64,000 nucleotides of DNA, from assembly GCF_009857595.1 (NCBI RefSeq), contig NZ_WWCU01000028.1, positions 22,926 through 86,925 of the forward strand, read 5' to 3'. A program made the translations under genes and the position numbers. Shown here in pieces: positions 16,283 to 23,849 of the stretch (the first letter of the stretch is position 1; every line of letters starts with the position of its first letter). This stretch comes from Pseudoduganella aquatica (GTDB lineage Bacteria; Pseudomonadota; Gammaproteobacteria; Burkholderiales; Burkholderiaceae_D). The notes under the pieces were generated by a model. It searched no databases and was not told the DNA's origin. It worked only from the letters and a program-made list of their open reading frames with translations.

Positions 16283-16839
16283 CCAAGGGTCTGGCGCAGC
16301 GCGAAATGCAGTTGCCGCCTCGGAATCGACATCTCTCCACCGAGGCAGGAATGACAGCAAGACATACAGAAGCATTTATCGAACAGGCATTGGTCAAGGC
16401 GTTTTCACGCGGCTCGCGCACCATCATGTCAGTGGCTGAGGAACTCAATCTCAGCCACCATACGTTAAGATCTTGGATGAAGAAAAAATCCCTATCGACA
16501 CCGGTCTCGGCGAAGGCGGCGGAAAAACGCCCGCAGGACTGGACAGCGCAAGAGCAGCTCGCGGCCTTGCGGGAAACCCATGGCATGACGACCGAGGAAG
16601 TGCAAGCATGGTGCCGGGCACGCGGCCTGTTTGCCCACCATTTAACGAGCTGGGAAGCGGCGTTCTGCGCCGGCGCCAAGGAGCCAGCGCCGAGCGCCCG
16701 CGAGCTGCGCGGCCTGAAGGACGAGTTGACCAAGCTCAAGCGCGAAGTGGGACGCAAAGACAAGGCATTGGCTGAGGCGGCGGCGCTGTTGGTGCTGCAA
16801 AAAAAGTTCCGGGCGCTGTGGGAGGACGAGGAAAAATGA
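16279..16839 (+). CDS. IS3-family transposase OrfA
   Basis: This 186-aa protein has an N-terminal helix-turn-helix (SVAEELNLSHHTLRSWMKK) and a C-terminal leucine-zipper-like region (LKDELTKLKREVGRKDKAL), typical of IS3 OrfA, which binds the inverted repeats and dimerises. The start is uncertain because the frame runs in from the IS end; an ATG at 16351 (MTARHTEAFIEQAL) is a more usual beginning. Its TGA overlaps the ATG of orfB in a run of A residues, where programmed frameshifting would give the OrfAB fusion. Confidence 0.85.
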   Translation: MTKGLAQREMQLPPRNRHLSTEAGMTARHTEAFIEQALVKAFSRGSRTIMSVAEELNLSHHTLRSWMKKKSLSTPVSAKAAEKRPQDWTAQEQLAALRETHGMTTEEVQAWCRARGLFAHHLTSWEAAFCAGAKEPAPSARELRGLKDELTKLKREVGRKDKALAEAAALLVLQKKFRALWEDEEK

Positions 16840-17921
16840 CCGCGCTTCCACAGCGCCAGAGCGTGATGGCATTGGTGGCCGAGGCGGTCGTTGCCGGCGC
16901 GCGCCAAGAGCAAGCGTGCGCGGCCATTGACTTGAGCGAACGCACCCTGCAGCGCTGGCAAGAGGACGCGCGGGCAGCGCGGGGCGACCGCCGGCCGGCG
17001 CGGGTTCAGCACCCTGTGAACGCGCTGAGCGAGCTTGAGCGTGAACACCTGCTGGTGGTCGTCAACTCGAAGGAGTTCGGCCATTTGCCGCCAAGTCAAA
17101 TCGTGCCCAGGTTGGCTGATCGCGGCGAGTATTTGGCCTCGGAGTCGACCATCTACCGCTTGCTGAAACGGAATGGCCAGCTGGTTCATCGGCGTGCCGA
17201 GAAGCCGTCCAAGCCCAGGGCTAAGCCGCGCGCGCTGAGCGCGACGGGACCGAACCAGTTGTTCAGTTGGGATATCACCTACTTGCCGAGTTCGCTCAGG
17301 GGCAGCTATTTTTATCTGTACCTGTTCATGGACATCTTCAGTCGGAAAATCGTCGGTTGGCAGGTCTATGACGCCGAGTGCAGTGCGCTGGCAGGAGCGG
17401 TAATGCGCGACATCTGCACGCGCGAACGAATCGCGCCAGAGCAGGTGGTGCTGCATTCGGACAACGGCGCCCCAATGAAGGGGGCTACCATGCTGGCCAC
17501 GTTGCAGGCGCTGGGCGTGGTGCCCTCGTTCAGCCGCCCGGCCGTGAGCAATGACAACCCGTTCTCCGAGGCCTTGTTCAAGACGATGAAGTACCGCCCG
17601 GCCTACCCGGCGCGACCGTTCACCGACCTGATGAACGCGCGCCAGTGGGTGGGTTCCTTCGTCCATTGGTACAACGCCGAACACCGACACAGCGCCATCG
17701 GATTCGTCACGCCAGAGCAGCGCCATGCCGGGCTCGATGCCGCGCTGCTGCGCGAGCGAACCGCCGTCTACGAGGCCGCAAAGGCCTTGCATCCCAACCG
17801 CTGGAGCGGCGAGGTACGCAACTGGGAACCGGTCGAGACCGTGCATCTGAACCCAGAGAAAGGACACTCATTGAAGAGCGAAAAGGAGGCGGAACCACTG
17901 ACACTGAAACAAGCAGCTTGA
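16836..17921 (+). CDS. IS3-family transposase OrfB (DDE integrase core)
   Basis: From ATG 16836 the product is 361 aa. It has an N-terminal helix-turn-helix-like region (ACAAIDLSERTLQRW) and an HTH_21-like linker. The rve catalytic core carries the DDE triad: D in FSWDITYLP, D in LHSDNGAP and E in NPFSEALFK. The C-terminal WYNAEHRHSAIGFVTPEQRH is characteristic of the family. It overlaps orfA by ATGA at a GGAAAAATGA sequence, suitable for frameshift or coupling. The gene appears intact, so the element may still be active. Confidence 0.9.
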   Translation: MTALPQRQSVMALVAEAVVAGARQEQACAAIDLSERTLQRWQEDARAARGDRRPARVQHPVNALSELEREHLLVVVNSKEFGHLPPSQIVPRLADRGEYLASESTIYRLLKRNGQLVHRRAEKPSKPRAKPRALSATGPNQLFSWDITYLPSSLRGSYFYLYLFMDIFSRKIVGWQVYDAECSALAGAVMRDICTRERIAPEQVVLHSDNGAPMKGATMLATLQALGVVPSFSRPAVSNDNPFSEALFKTMKYRPAYPARPFTDLMNARQWVGSFVHWYNAEHRHSAIGFVTPEQRHAGLDAALLRERTAVYEAAKALHPNRWSGEVRNWEPVETVHLNPEKGHSLKSEKEAEPLTLKQAA

Positions 17922-17951
17922 ACCAATCAAATTAGGCGACAACTAGCTTGA

Positions 17952-18135
17952 AAATTTCCGCTATCATCTATAGAAGGAAGCATCAGGGTACTTGGATACC
18001 GGAACATCAGCCCGGCAACGGGCAAGCTCAATTTACCTGGCGATCTTCAATCCAAAACATCATCGAGCTTCCTTACTACATAGGAAATCCTTGATCGACA
18101 GAAATCGCAGCGTTGGCGCAAGCGCGGCGCTCGTC
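17952..18135. other. Island end between IS3 and att copy 3, with a possible gene remnant
   Basis: All three plus frames are open for over 100 bp. The most protein-like (17954-18094) reads IYRRKHQGTWIPEHQ and later IQNIIELPYYIGNP before a TGA. It may be the 3' end of a gene lost beside the IS, but it is too short to identify. Confidence 0.3.
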
Positions 18136-18184
18136 TTGAAAATCCTTGTGTCGGTGGTTCGATTCCGCCCCGGGCCACCAAGAA
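18136..18184 (+). repeat. attR-like copy 3 of the tRNA-Phe 3' repeat
   Basis: Exact third copy of the 49 bp, marking the right end of the island. Like copy 1 it continues into AGAACAT, and its following terminator ends in the same GTTTC-GGAAC sequence, so copies 1 and 3 are the closest pair. Confidence 0.85.
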
Positions 18185-18196
18185 CATCGTTCACGC

Positions 18197-18226
18197 AACG
18201 CCCACTCATGCAGGTGGGCGTTTTTG
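18197..18226 (+). terminator. Terminator after att copy 3
   Basis: AACGCCCAC / GTGGGCGTT around TCATGCAG, followed by TTTTTG. Homologous to the hairpin at 2498 with compensatory stem changes. Confidence 0.75.
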
Positions 18227-18420
18227 TTTCTGGAACGTTTGTGAAACTCGCCATCCGCGCGCCCGCCCCATCCCCGCCTATCGCCAACATTGGACATCCT
18301 GTCCAGCCCACATGCATCCCGTCGTTTATCCCCCGCCCTGCATTTTCGACAATGTTACATTGCCGTGGCTTCAAAAAATTCACCAAGGTTTATCGGCCAA
18401 ACCGAATAGGAGATCCAAAG

Positions 18421-19797
18421 ATGCGGTTCTTACCTGCGATATGCATATTGTTCAGTTTCTGTGGCGTCGCCATGGGTGCACCGGGCAAGGTTGAACGCAT
18501 CGACGCGTTGATCGCGGGCGCTCATGCGCGTGGCGTTTTTAACGGCGTCGTGCTGGTGGCGCAACGCGGGACGCCGATTTATCAGCGTGCCATTGGTTTC
18601 GACAGCGCAACGCGCACCCGACAACTCAGCATGGAATCCCGCTTTCCGATTGGCTCGATCACCAAGGAGTTCAATGCAGCGGGCATCATGTTCCTGGTCG
18701 AGGCGGGAAAACTCGATCTCGATGCGCCTATTGCCCAGCTGCTCCCGGAACTGCCCGCATGGGCTCAGCAGATCAGGCTCATCGACCTGTTGCGCTACAC
18801 CAGCGGACTTCCCCGCATGCATGAAGCGACGGACGAGCAATTCTTTCTGAAACTAAAGGAAATAAAGGCGCTGGCGTTTCCACCCGGCCAGGGCTACATC
18901 TACAGCAACGCCAACGTATTCCTTCAACAAAAGGTGATCGAACGCGTCAGCGGAACAAGCTATATGAACTTTCTGCGCTCCACACTATTGGCGCGAAGCG
19001 GCAGCCAGTTCGCGACACCCGACGGCACAGTATTGGCGCCGCCGATGGCGGGCTCGTTCGACAACGATGGGAAAGACACGACGTTCAGCCAGGGCGGCGA
19101 AACGCTCTACCTGTCCGCGCACGACCTATACCGTTGGGTATCAGCGCTGCATGCCGGAAAAATCATCAGCCTTGCGTCGCTGCGCCGCTTGGCCGATCGA
19201 TACGATGCGAATAGCGAGTCAAGCTTGGGGATGGCGGAGTTCGATGCCCAAGGCATCCGTTTGCACCGCCACGACGGCTCAGGGAATAACTACGAGGCAG
19301 TAGCCAACTATCTTGGCACCAACGACACCACCATCCTCTTGCTGTCCAATAATCAGAACTTCAAGCTAGGTGAGCTATCGGCGGCGATAGCCGCCATCCT
19401 TGACGAGCAGCCATACCAGATACCGAAAAAATCCATCTATCTGGATATTCGCGGGAAGCTGGAACGCCAGTTCGATGAGGGGGTGGCGTTTTATCGTGAC
19501 CTGAAAACGAACAAATCGGAACACTACGACTTTGCAGCGGAAACCGGCGACCTCGTCAGAACGGCGAACTACCTGATGCGGCGCGAACGCTTTGCTGACG
19601 CGATCAGCATACTGCACCTGAGCCTTGCGGCGGGAGACAGCAACAAGCAAGAACAGTCGGGGATCTACGAGTTGCTTGCCACCTGCCATTCCAGCATCAA
19701 ACAATATGCGATGGCCTCGCTCTACCTGAACCGGGCACTCACGCTCGATCCCGCCAACACGCGCGCAACCCAAGCCTTGGCCAGGTTGCCCAAATAG
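18421..19797 (+). CDS. Serine hydrolase (beta-lactamase/penicillin-binding fold) with C-terminal TPR region
   Basis: This 458-aa exported protein begins MRFLPAICILFSFCGVAMGA (signal peptide) after a TAGGAGA ribosome-binding site. The active-site SxxK is S-I-T-K in GSITKEFNAAG, and YSN in GYIYSNANVF is the second motif. The fold is that of class C beta-lactamases, D-aminopeptidases and esterases; the substrate cannot be told. The last ~100 residues (ANYLMRRERFADAISIL, YLNRALTLDPANTRATQAL) are TPR-like. The frame runs open for 430 bp upstream across the att repeat, which is not coding. It converges with a paralogous serine hydrolase 15 bp away. Confidence 0.85.
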   Translation: MRFLPAICILFSFCGVAMGAPGKVERIDALIAGAHARGVFNGVVLVAQRGTPIYQRAIGFDSATRTRQLSMESRFPIGSITKEFNAAGIMFLVEAGKLDLDAPIAQLLPELPAWAQQIRLIDLLRYTSGLPRMHEATDEQFFLKLKEIKALAFPPGQGYIYSNANVFLQQKVIERVSGTSYMNFLRSTLLARSGSQFATPDGTVLAPPMAGSFDNDGKDTTFSQGGETLYLSAHDLYRWVSALHAGKIISLASLRRLADRYDANSESSLGMAEFDAQGIRLHRHDGSGNNYEAVANYLGTNDTTILLLSNNQNFKLGELSAAIAAILDEQPYQIPKKSIYLDIRGKLERQFDEGVAFYRDLKTNKSEHYDFAAETGDLVRTANYLMRRERFADAISILHLSLAAGDSNKQEQSGIYELLATCHSSIKQYAMASLYLNRALTLDPANTRATQALARLPK

Positions 19798-19812
19798 AGA
19801 GTGCCTCCGGCG

Positions 19813-21267
19813 CTACTGTGCAGATGCTTGATCAAGCACCCGCAACCGCTCGACAGCATGTGTGTTTAGGGGATTGAGCGCCAGCGAGCGCTTGTAGTTT
19901 TGCCGGGCCAGGTCACGCTCGCCGGCCGCCTCGTACACTTCAGCCAAACTGTCGTAGGTGTTGAAGCTGTCCGGATACAGCCGCGTTGCCAAGCTCATTA
20001 CCGCTACCGCCTGCGCTTTCTGGCCCGCGCCCAGCAAGCGATAACCCCATCCATTCAATTCATCTTCCGACGGCTGGGCGATGCCGGACTGCTTTTTCAG
20101 CTGCGCCAGCTTTTCATCCAGGCGTTCAAATCCGCTCACGTTCGCCTGCTCCCGCAAACGATAGGTGGCATAGCCCCCGCTGACACTTCTCAGTTCCGGC
20201 AAAAAGAAGCTGGCGACGATATCGATCATTTGCTCCGGCGAGGAGCCGGCCAGATTGGTCAGGATAACGACCGCCAGGTCATGCTCCGGATAGACATAGA
20301 ACGCCGACCGCATGCCGCCTATGCCGGCCACCGCGCGATACTCCTTGTCGCGGATGGCGGGCCAACCCAGGCTCCACGGTGCTGGCTTGCCGTCATTGAA
20401 GCGGCCGCGCTGCCACATTTGCGCCAAGCCCGCCGGTGACACCAGCGCCCCTTTTTGAAGCGAGATAATCCAGCGCGCCAGGTCTTGCGCCGTGGAGTTG
20501 ATCCCCGCCCCGGTTCTCAGCATCGCCGGAAAATCATCCGTGACCTGCTTCAGCGTCTTGCCGTCCGCATCGAACCTGTACGAGGGCGCCTTGTCCGGAA
20601 TAACGTCATGCACGTCGCCATAGCCCGTTTGCCGCATGCCGGCCGCGTCGAACTGCCGCTGCTGGATGAACTGCGCAAACGGTTGCCCGCTCAGCTGATC
20701 GATGATTTTCCCGAGCAGGAGATAATTGGTCTGGTTGTAGCTGAACCGTTCTCCCGGCGCGAAATCCATGGGTAGCGTCTGCACCTGCCGCCATGCCGCG
20801 TCAGGGCTGTCGCCCGTCGCCAAGCGCGAGGTTTTCTGGCTGATGATGTCGGGAATGCCCGACGTATGATTCAGCAGTTGGGTGATCGTCACACCTTGCC
20901 ACGGCCCGGGCAAATCGCTGAGATAGCGCGACACGGGGGCGTTCAGGTCCAGCTTCCCCTGCTCCACCAGCTGCAGGATCGCAACCCCGGTAAAAGACTT
21001 GGTCGCGGAATTGATGGAGAACACACTGCGCTTTGTCACCGGCAGGGAATGCGGCAGTTCCGCCAGGCCGAAGGACTTCAGCATGACGATCTTTCCGCCC
21101 TTGACCACAGCCAGCTGCAAGCCCGGTATGCGCCGCTCGCGCATTTCGCTTTGCAGGTAGCGGTCGACCTGCCCCTCTACCGATCCGCCCCTCCCCGACG
21201 CCGCGCCGGCGCTAGCCCCTTCCAGCAGAGCAATAAGAAAAACAACTGCAGTCAGGACTCTTTTCAT
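19813..21267 (-). CDS. Serine hydrolase (beta-lactamase fold) with C-terminal TPR region
   Basis: From the ATG at 21267 this is a 484-aa protein with signal peptide MKRVLTAVVFLIALLEGASA. An in-frame TTG lies 9 bp upstream. SxxK is S-A-T-K in INSATKSFTG. The second motif reads Y-N-Q (FSYNQTNYLLLG) instead of the usual Y-x-N, a variant whose effect is unclear. The C-terminal 90 residues form a TPR-like pair (LYPDSFNTYDSLAEVYEAAG, NYKRSLALNPLNTHAVERL). It has the same domain order as its convergent neighbour at 18421, so the pair probably arose by an old duplication. Confidence 0.85.
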   Translation of the reverse strand: MKRVLTAVVFLIALLEGASAGAASGRGGSVEGQVDRYLQSEMRERRIPGLQLAVVKGGKIVMLKSFGLAELPHSLPVTKRSVFSINSATKSFTGVAILQLVEQGKLDLNAPVSRYLSDLPGPWQGVTITQLLNHTSGIPDIISQKTSRLATGDSPDAAWRQVQTLPMDFAPGERFSYNQTNYLLLGKIIDQLSGQPFAQFIQQRQFDAAGMRQTGYGDVHDVIPDKAPSYRFDADGKTLKQVTDDFPAMLRTGAGINSTAQDLARWIISLQKGALVSPAGLAQMWQRGRFNDGKPAPWSLGWPAIRDKEYRAVAGIGGMRSAFYVYPEHDLAVVILTNLAGSSPEQMIDIVASFFLPELRSVSGGYATYRLREQANVSGFERLDEKLAQLKKQSGIAQPSEDELNGWGYRLLGAGQKAQAVAVMSLATRLYPDSFNTYDSLAEVYEAAGERDLARQNYKRSLALNPLNTHAVERLRVLDQASAQ

Positions 21268-21387
21268 GGGACTCAACTTTCACGCGTAGGGGTTTTTGTC
21301 GGTGCCGGCGCGAGTTTAGATTAAGTAGAACAAAATATCTAGTTAACTTTGGCCGCCGGCGGCGTGGCCCGATCCGCCCCAGTTGAG

Positions 21388-21404
21388 TGTCGGAAAATTT
21401 TACA
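21388..21404 (+). promoter_or_regulatory. PEP-CTERM upstream activator-like motif TGTCGGAAAATTTTACA
   Basis: This 17-bp partial dyad is present in exactly the same form upstream of the other PEP-CTERM gene (55799-55815). It lies 63 bp before a sigma-54-like element. The likely binder is an enhancer-binding regulator of PrsR type (inference from known PEP-CTERM regulation). Confidence 0.7.
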
Positions 21405-21467
21405 CTTTGCCGCGATTCGTCAGCTCAATATTCCTAACTTACTGTTATGTAACGAATATTACTTACA

Positions 21468-21483
21468 TGGAACGTAAATTGCT
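21468..21483 (+). promoter_or_regulatory. Sigma-54-type -24/-12 promoter of the PEP-CTERM gene
   Basis: TGGAACG-TAAA-TTGCT matches the consensus TGGCACG-N4-TTGCW with one mismatch and lies 47 bp before the start codon. Confidence 0.65.
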
Positions 21484-21530
21484 TTTACGATAGAAATCGA
21501 AACCCAACCCTCAAAGAAGGATATGCACCG

Positions 21531-22199
21531 ATGATGTCACTGAAAAAATTCGCGCTCGCCGCCCTGGCCGCCCTTGGACTGTTTGCCGCCCTGCCAAGCG
21601 GCGCAGCAACCATTACGATTACCGCATATGACTACGGCTGGTACGACAACAGCGGCAGCCACACGCCGACCAATATCAACACGCTGTCGGGCAAGTGCTG
21701 CGGTGGCAAGCTGCTGCGCGACTTCTTCGCCTTCGACCTGAGCGGCGTGTCCGGCACCGTCACCAGCGCCACGCTGAAGTTTTACACGCTGTATATGGGT
21801 AGCAACTCCACGACCGAAACCTGGGAGCTCTACGACGTCACCGGCGATAAGAACGCCCTGGTAGGCGGCACGGGCGGCGTGGCCGCATACAACGACCTCG
21901 GCACCGGCAAGATGTACGCATCGACCACCTTCACCAAGGCGACCCAGCAAGGCAGCAACCAGAGCATTGCCCTGAACAGCCTCGCCCTGGCCGATCTGAC
22001 CGCCAACGCAGGCGGCAAATTCGCTGTGGGCGGGCTGATGCCTACCTTCGGCAACCCCGACGAAGACTGGGTTCTCTGGGGTGGCGCAGCCGCCCAGCTG
22101 GTGCTGACGACGCAAACCGTACCTGAACCCGTATCGCTGGCCTTGTTTGGCCTGGGCCTGCTCGGCCTGGCCGCCGCGCGCCGCAAGTCTGCACAGTAA
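21531..22199 (+). CDS. PEP-CTERM sorting-domain protein
   Basis: This 222-aa exported protein has a signal peptide (KKFALAALAALGLFAALPSGA). Its C-terminus, VPEPVSLALFGLGLLGLAA followed by ARRKSAQ, is the PEP motif, transmembrane helix and basic tail processed by exosortase. The mature domain is Gly/Ser/Thr-rich with one early Cys pair (SGKCCGGKL) and the beta-rich look of an extracellular adhesin or matrix protein. The ribosome-binding site is AGAAGGA. Regulation is probably through the 17-bp motif and sigma-54 element upstream. Confidence 0.9.
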   Translation: MMSLKKFALAALAALGLFAALPSGAATITITAYDYGWYDNSGSHTPTNINTLSGKCCGGKLLRDFFAFDLSGVSGTVTSATLKFYTLYMGSNSTTETWELYDVTGDKNALVGGTGGVAAYNDLGTGKMYASTTFTKATQQGSNQSIALNSLALADLTANAGGKFAVGGLMPTFGNPDEDWVLWGGAAAQLVLTTQTVPEPVSLALFGLGLLGLAAARRKSAQ

Positions 22200-22227
22200 G
22201 CCGGCGCCACGCCATATCCTCAGCACA

Positions 22228-22251
22228 CCGGGCATTCAGCCGAATGCCCGG
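22228..22251. terminator. Strong hairpin between convergent genes
   Basis: Ten-bp perfect stem CCGGGCATTC / GAATGCCCGG with an AGCC loop. There is no T-tract, but its position between two convergent stops fits termination. Confidence 0.5.
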
Positions 22252-22264
22252 CGCCGTCAACGGC

Positions 22265-23233
22265 TCAGCACTGAGCCTGCCGCAAACTATCCTCCTCCAC
22301 CGCCTTGAGCGCCAGCAATGCCATGGCGCGCGCGCCTTCGTAGGACTTGACCGCCGCGATGAATCTGCCGTTGTGGCAGAACGTTGCGTCCGGCACGCCA
22401 GTCACCGCCGCCAGTTCCGCATCGCGCAGCCCCGCCCATGCCTCGGGCAAGTCGGCGCGCGCATCGAAACTGCCGGCGCTGACCGGGACAGTGTGCAGCA
22501 CGTGGCGCTGCTCGGCGATGCTATGGCTGATGACGAACAGCACCTTGGGCATTTCCTTGCGCACCACATGGCTCCAGGGCAGCGCGCTGTTCTTCAGGAA
22601 GATAACCCTGCCGTCCTCCAGCACCTCCGCCTGCCGCACCTGCTCCAGCGCGAGCAAGGCGGCAACCCGGTATTTCACCGCGTTGATCAGGACGTCGGTC
22701 AGCAACGCCATCGCGCAGCGGAACTGGCTGAGCCGGTATGCGTCCGCCTCGCCGTCGTAGCCCAGCCGCTGCTCGTCCAGCCAGTTCGGATTGAAGCCCG
22801 AGATCACCGCCGAGAGGCCATAGCCGCCCGGCGCGCTTTTCGCGGCGCCCACGTCCGACAAATCCAGGTATTGCACGATGTCGGCATCGATGGCGTAGGC
22901 GATCTCGCGCGCCTTATCCTCCGGCAGCTCGTGTCCCGCATGCGCGGCGGACAGCGCGGCGACGCAGCGCGCCCCATATTCGCGCCAGACCAGCCCCGCG
23001 CTGGCGTAAGGCACACCGCTCTGCCTTGCCGCGCTAAAACCTTTCTGGTGGTGGTCGAAGCGGCCAGAGGCCGGGTCCCAGACGTCGCCGACATCAATGG
23101 CGAAGTCCGCCGCTTTGATGACGGCCGGATCGCGCGTGCGGATGATTTCGCTGTCCGGGAACAAGATGTTCAATACGGCGACCGCCCAGGCATCGTCCGC
23201 GTGGAACTTGCCGCTGTGTGTGACTATGACCAT
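22265..23233 (-). CDS. MYG1-family (UPF0160) predicted DHH-type phosphoesterase/exonuclease
   Basis: This 322-aa cytosolic protein begins MVIVTHSGKFHADDAWAVA. Its metal-binding motifs are H6...HADD (residues 11-14), AIDVGDVWD and DHHQKG, as in the MYG1 family. Later blocks such as AIDADIVQYLD and the C-terminal CHNGRFIAAVKSYEGA are also present. The eukaryotic member is a 3'-5' RNA exonuclease; the bacterial role is not established. The gene stands alone, convergent with the PEP-CTERM gene and divergent from the second tRNA-Phe. Confidence 0.85.
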   Translation of the reverse strand: MVIVTHSGKFHADDAWAVAVLNILFPDSEIIRTRDPAVIKAADFAIDVGDVWDPASGRFDHHQKGFSAARQSGVPYASAGLVWREYGARCVAALSAAHAGHELPEDKAREIAYAIDADIVQYLDLSDVGAAKSAPGGYGLSAVISGFNPNWLDEQRLGYDGEADAYRLSQFRCAMALLTDVLINAVKYRVAALLALEQVRQAEVLEDGRVIFLKNSALPWSHVVRKEMPKVLFVISHSIAEQRHVLHTVPVSAGSFDARADLPEAWAGLRDAELAAVTGVPDATFCHNGRFIAAVKSYEGARAMALLALKAVEEDSLRQAQC

Positions 23234-23309
23234 GGGAATTCCAATCCAAGAATATCAACCACGAATCTTACCCTCTGACGGCCATTTTGCCGTCCACGCA
23301 AAACGCGGC

Positions 23310-23338
23310 TTGGCAAACCCGGATCCGCCTGCTATAAT
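23310..23338 (+). promoter_or_regulatory. Sigma-70 promoter of the second tRNA-Phe
   Basis: TTGGCA (23310-23315) and a perfect TATAAT (23333-23338), 17 bp apart, followed by a GC-rich discriminator TGCGCGC typical of stable-RNA promoters. Confidence 0.85.
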
Positions 23339-23349
23339 TGCGCGCTCTT

Positions 23350-23425
23350 GGCCTGGTAGCTCAGTTGGTAGAGCAGAGGATTGAAAATCCTTGTGTCGGT
23401 GGTTCGATTCCGCCCCGGGCCACCA
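23350..23425 (+). tRNA. tRNA-Phe (GAA), second intact copy
   Basis: 76 nt with encoded CCA, identical to the copy at 2407-2482. It is uninterrupted and followed by its own terminator, so its attachment site is vacant or has been restored. Confidence 0.97.
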
Positions 23426-23434
23426 AGAATTCAG

Positions 23435-23459
23435 AAAGCCACCTTCGGGTGGCTTTTTT
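23435..23459 (+). terminator. Terminator of the second tRNA-Phe
   Basis: AAAGCCACC / GGTGGCTTT with a TTCG tetraloop and a six-T run. Confidence 0.9.
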
Positions 23460-23482
23460 GCGTCCGGCGACGACCAAGCGCC

Positions 23483-23511
23483 TTGCAGTCCTGCATGCAA
23501 TTTCCTAGTAT
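23483..23511 (+). promoter_or_regulatory. Promoter of the fitA-like gene
   Basis: TTGCAG (23483-23488) and TAGTAT (23506-23511), 17 bp apart. Transcription would start inside the adjoining tandem repeat. Confidence 0.45.
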
Positions 23512-23563
23512 GAATGCATTGAATGCATTGAATGCATTGAATGCATTGAATGCATTGAATGCA
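23511..23563 (+). repeat. Tandem 9-bp repeat (TGAATGCAT, about 6 copies), likely operator
   Basis: Five exact copies plus eight bases of a sixth. Each unit junction forms the perfect palindrome AATGCATT. The array starts at the -10 box and ends 17 bp before the start codon of the RHH antitoxin gene, so it is well placed as a multi-site operator. Confidence 0.8.
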
Positions 23564-23579
23564 GTTTAAGGGAAACGCT

Positions 23580-23849
23580 ATGGCTATGCTTACAATACGC
23601 AACCTACCCGAAGATGTGCACCGTGCATTGCGGGTGAGGGCCGCACTGCACGGGCGCAGCACCGAGGCGGAGGTTCGTGAAATACTGGCCAGTGCGGTGA
23701 AGCCCGAAGCCCGCGTCCGCATGGGAGACGCGCTCGCCGCCCTGGGACGGGAGATAGGCATCACGGATGACGATCTTGAAACCATGATCCAAACCCGGGA
23801 CAAAACACCGGACGAGCCGCCGAGGCCGGCAAGCGTCGGGCCTTGCTGA
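23580..23849 (+). CDS. FitA-like ribbon-helix-helix antitoxin, no toxin gene beside it
   Basis: This 89-aa protein starts MAMLTIRNLPEDVHRALRVRA, the classical FitA/VapB-type ribbon-helix-helix N-terminus (TIRNLPEDVHRAL, then STEAEVREIL). In complete systems a FitB PIN-domain RNase gene follows immediately; here the next 200 bp hold no such frame, so this is an orphan. The C-terminus (IQTRDKTPDEPPRPASVGPC) differs from the usual toxin-binding tail and may be altered. The ATG at 23580 has an AAGGGAAA ribosome-binding site. The 9-bp repeat upstream is its probable binding site. Confidence 0.8.
   Translation: MAMLTIRNLPEDVHRALRVRAALHGRSTEAEVREILASAVKPEARVRMGDALAALGREIGITDDDLETMIQTRDKTPDEPPRPASVGPC

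Larger units (their letters stand above)
16238..17951 (+). mobile_element. IS3-family insertion sequence (~1.7 kb)
   Basis: It contains orfA and orfB with a DDE transposase. The ends are imperfect inverted repeats: left TCAGACTACTTGTCGGGTAA, right end read on the other strand TCAAGCTAGTTGTCGCCTAA, with similarity continuing to about 29 bp. No target-site duplication is visible (left flank CTGTG, right flank AAATT). That fits a later deletion beside one end. It interrupts the radical SAM gene. Confidence 0.85.
3531..18184 (+). mobile_element. tRNA-Phe insertion unit 2: 14.6-kb genomic island with defence operon and IS3
   Basis: This unit is bounded by att-like copies 2 and 3. It carries a small unknown gene, the minus-strand RHH-helicase-DUF4391-Mod-Res operon, a plus-strand group of unknown genes ending in a truncated radical SAM gene, and an IS3-family insertion. 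Base composition is mixed and mostly lower in GC than the backbone. No tyrosine or serine integrase, excisionase or conjugation gene is visible, so mobility would need a trans-acting recombinase unless the integrase gene was lost next to the IS. Confidence 0.7.

Noticed and set aside
16209..17867. 552-codon minus-strand frame across the IS element
   Set aside because: It runs antisense through both transposase genes and shows no family features.
17992..18420. Long in-frame N-terminal extension of the serine hydrolase gene across the att repeat
   Set aside because: It translates tRNA and terminator sequence, has no ribosome-binding site, and a clear signal peptide with an AGGAGA site begins at 18421.
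23511..23563. CRISPR-like array
   Set aside because: The 9-bp units are contiguous without spacers; it is a simple tandem repeat.
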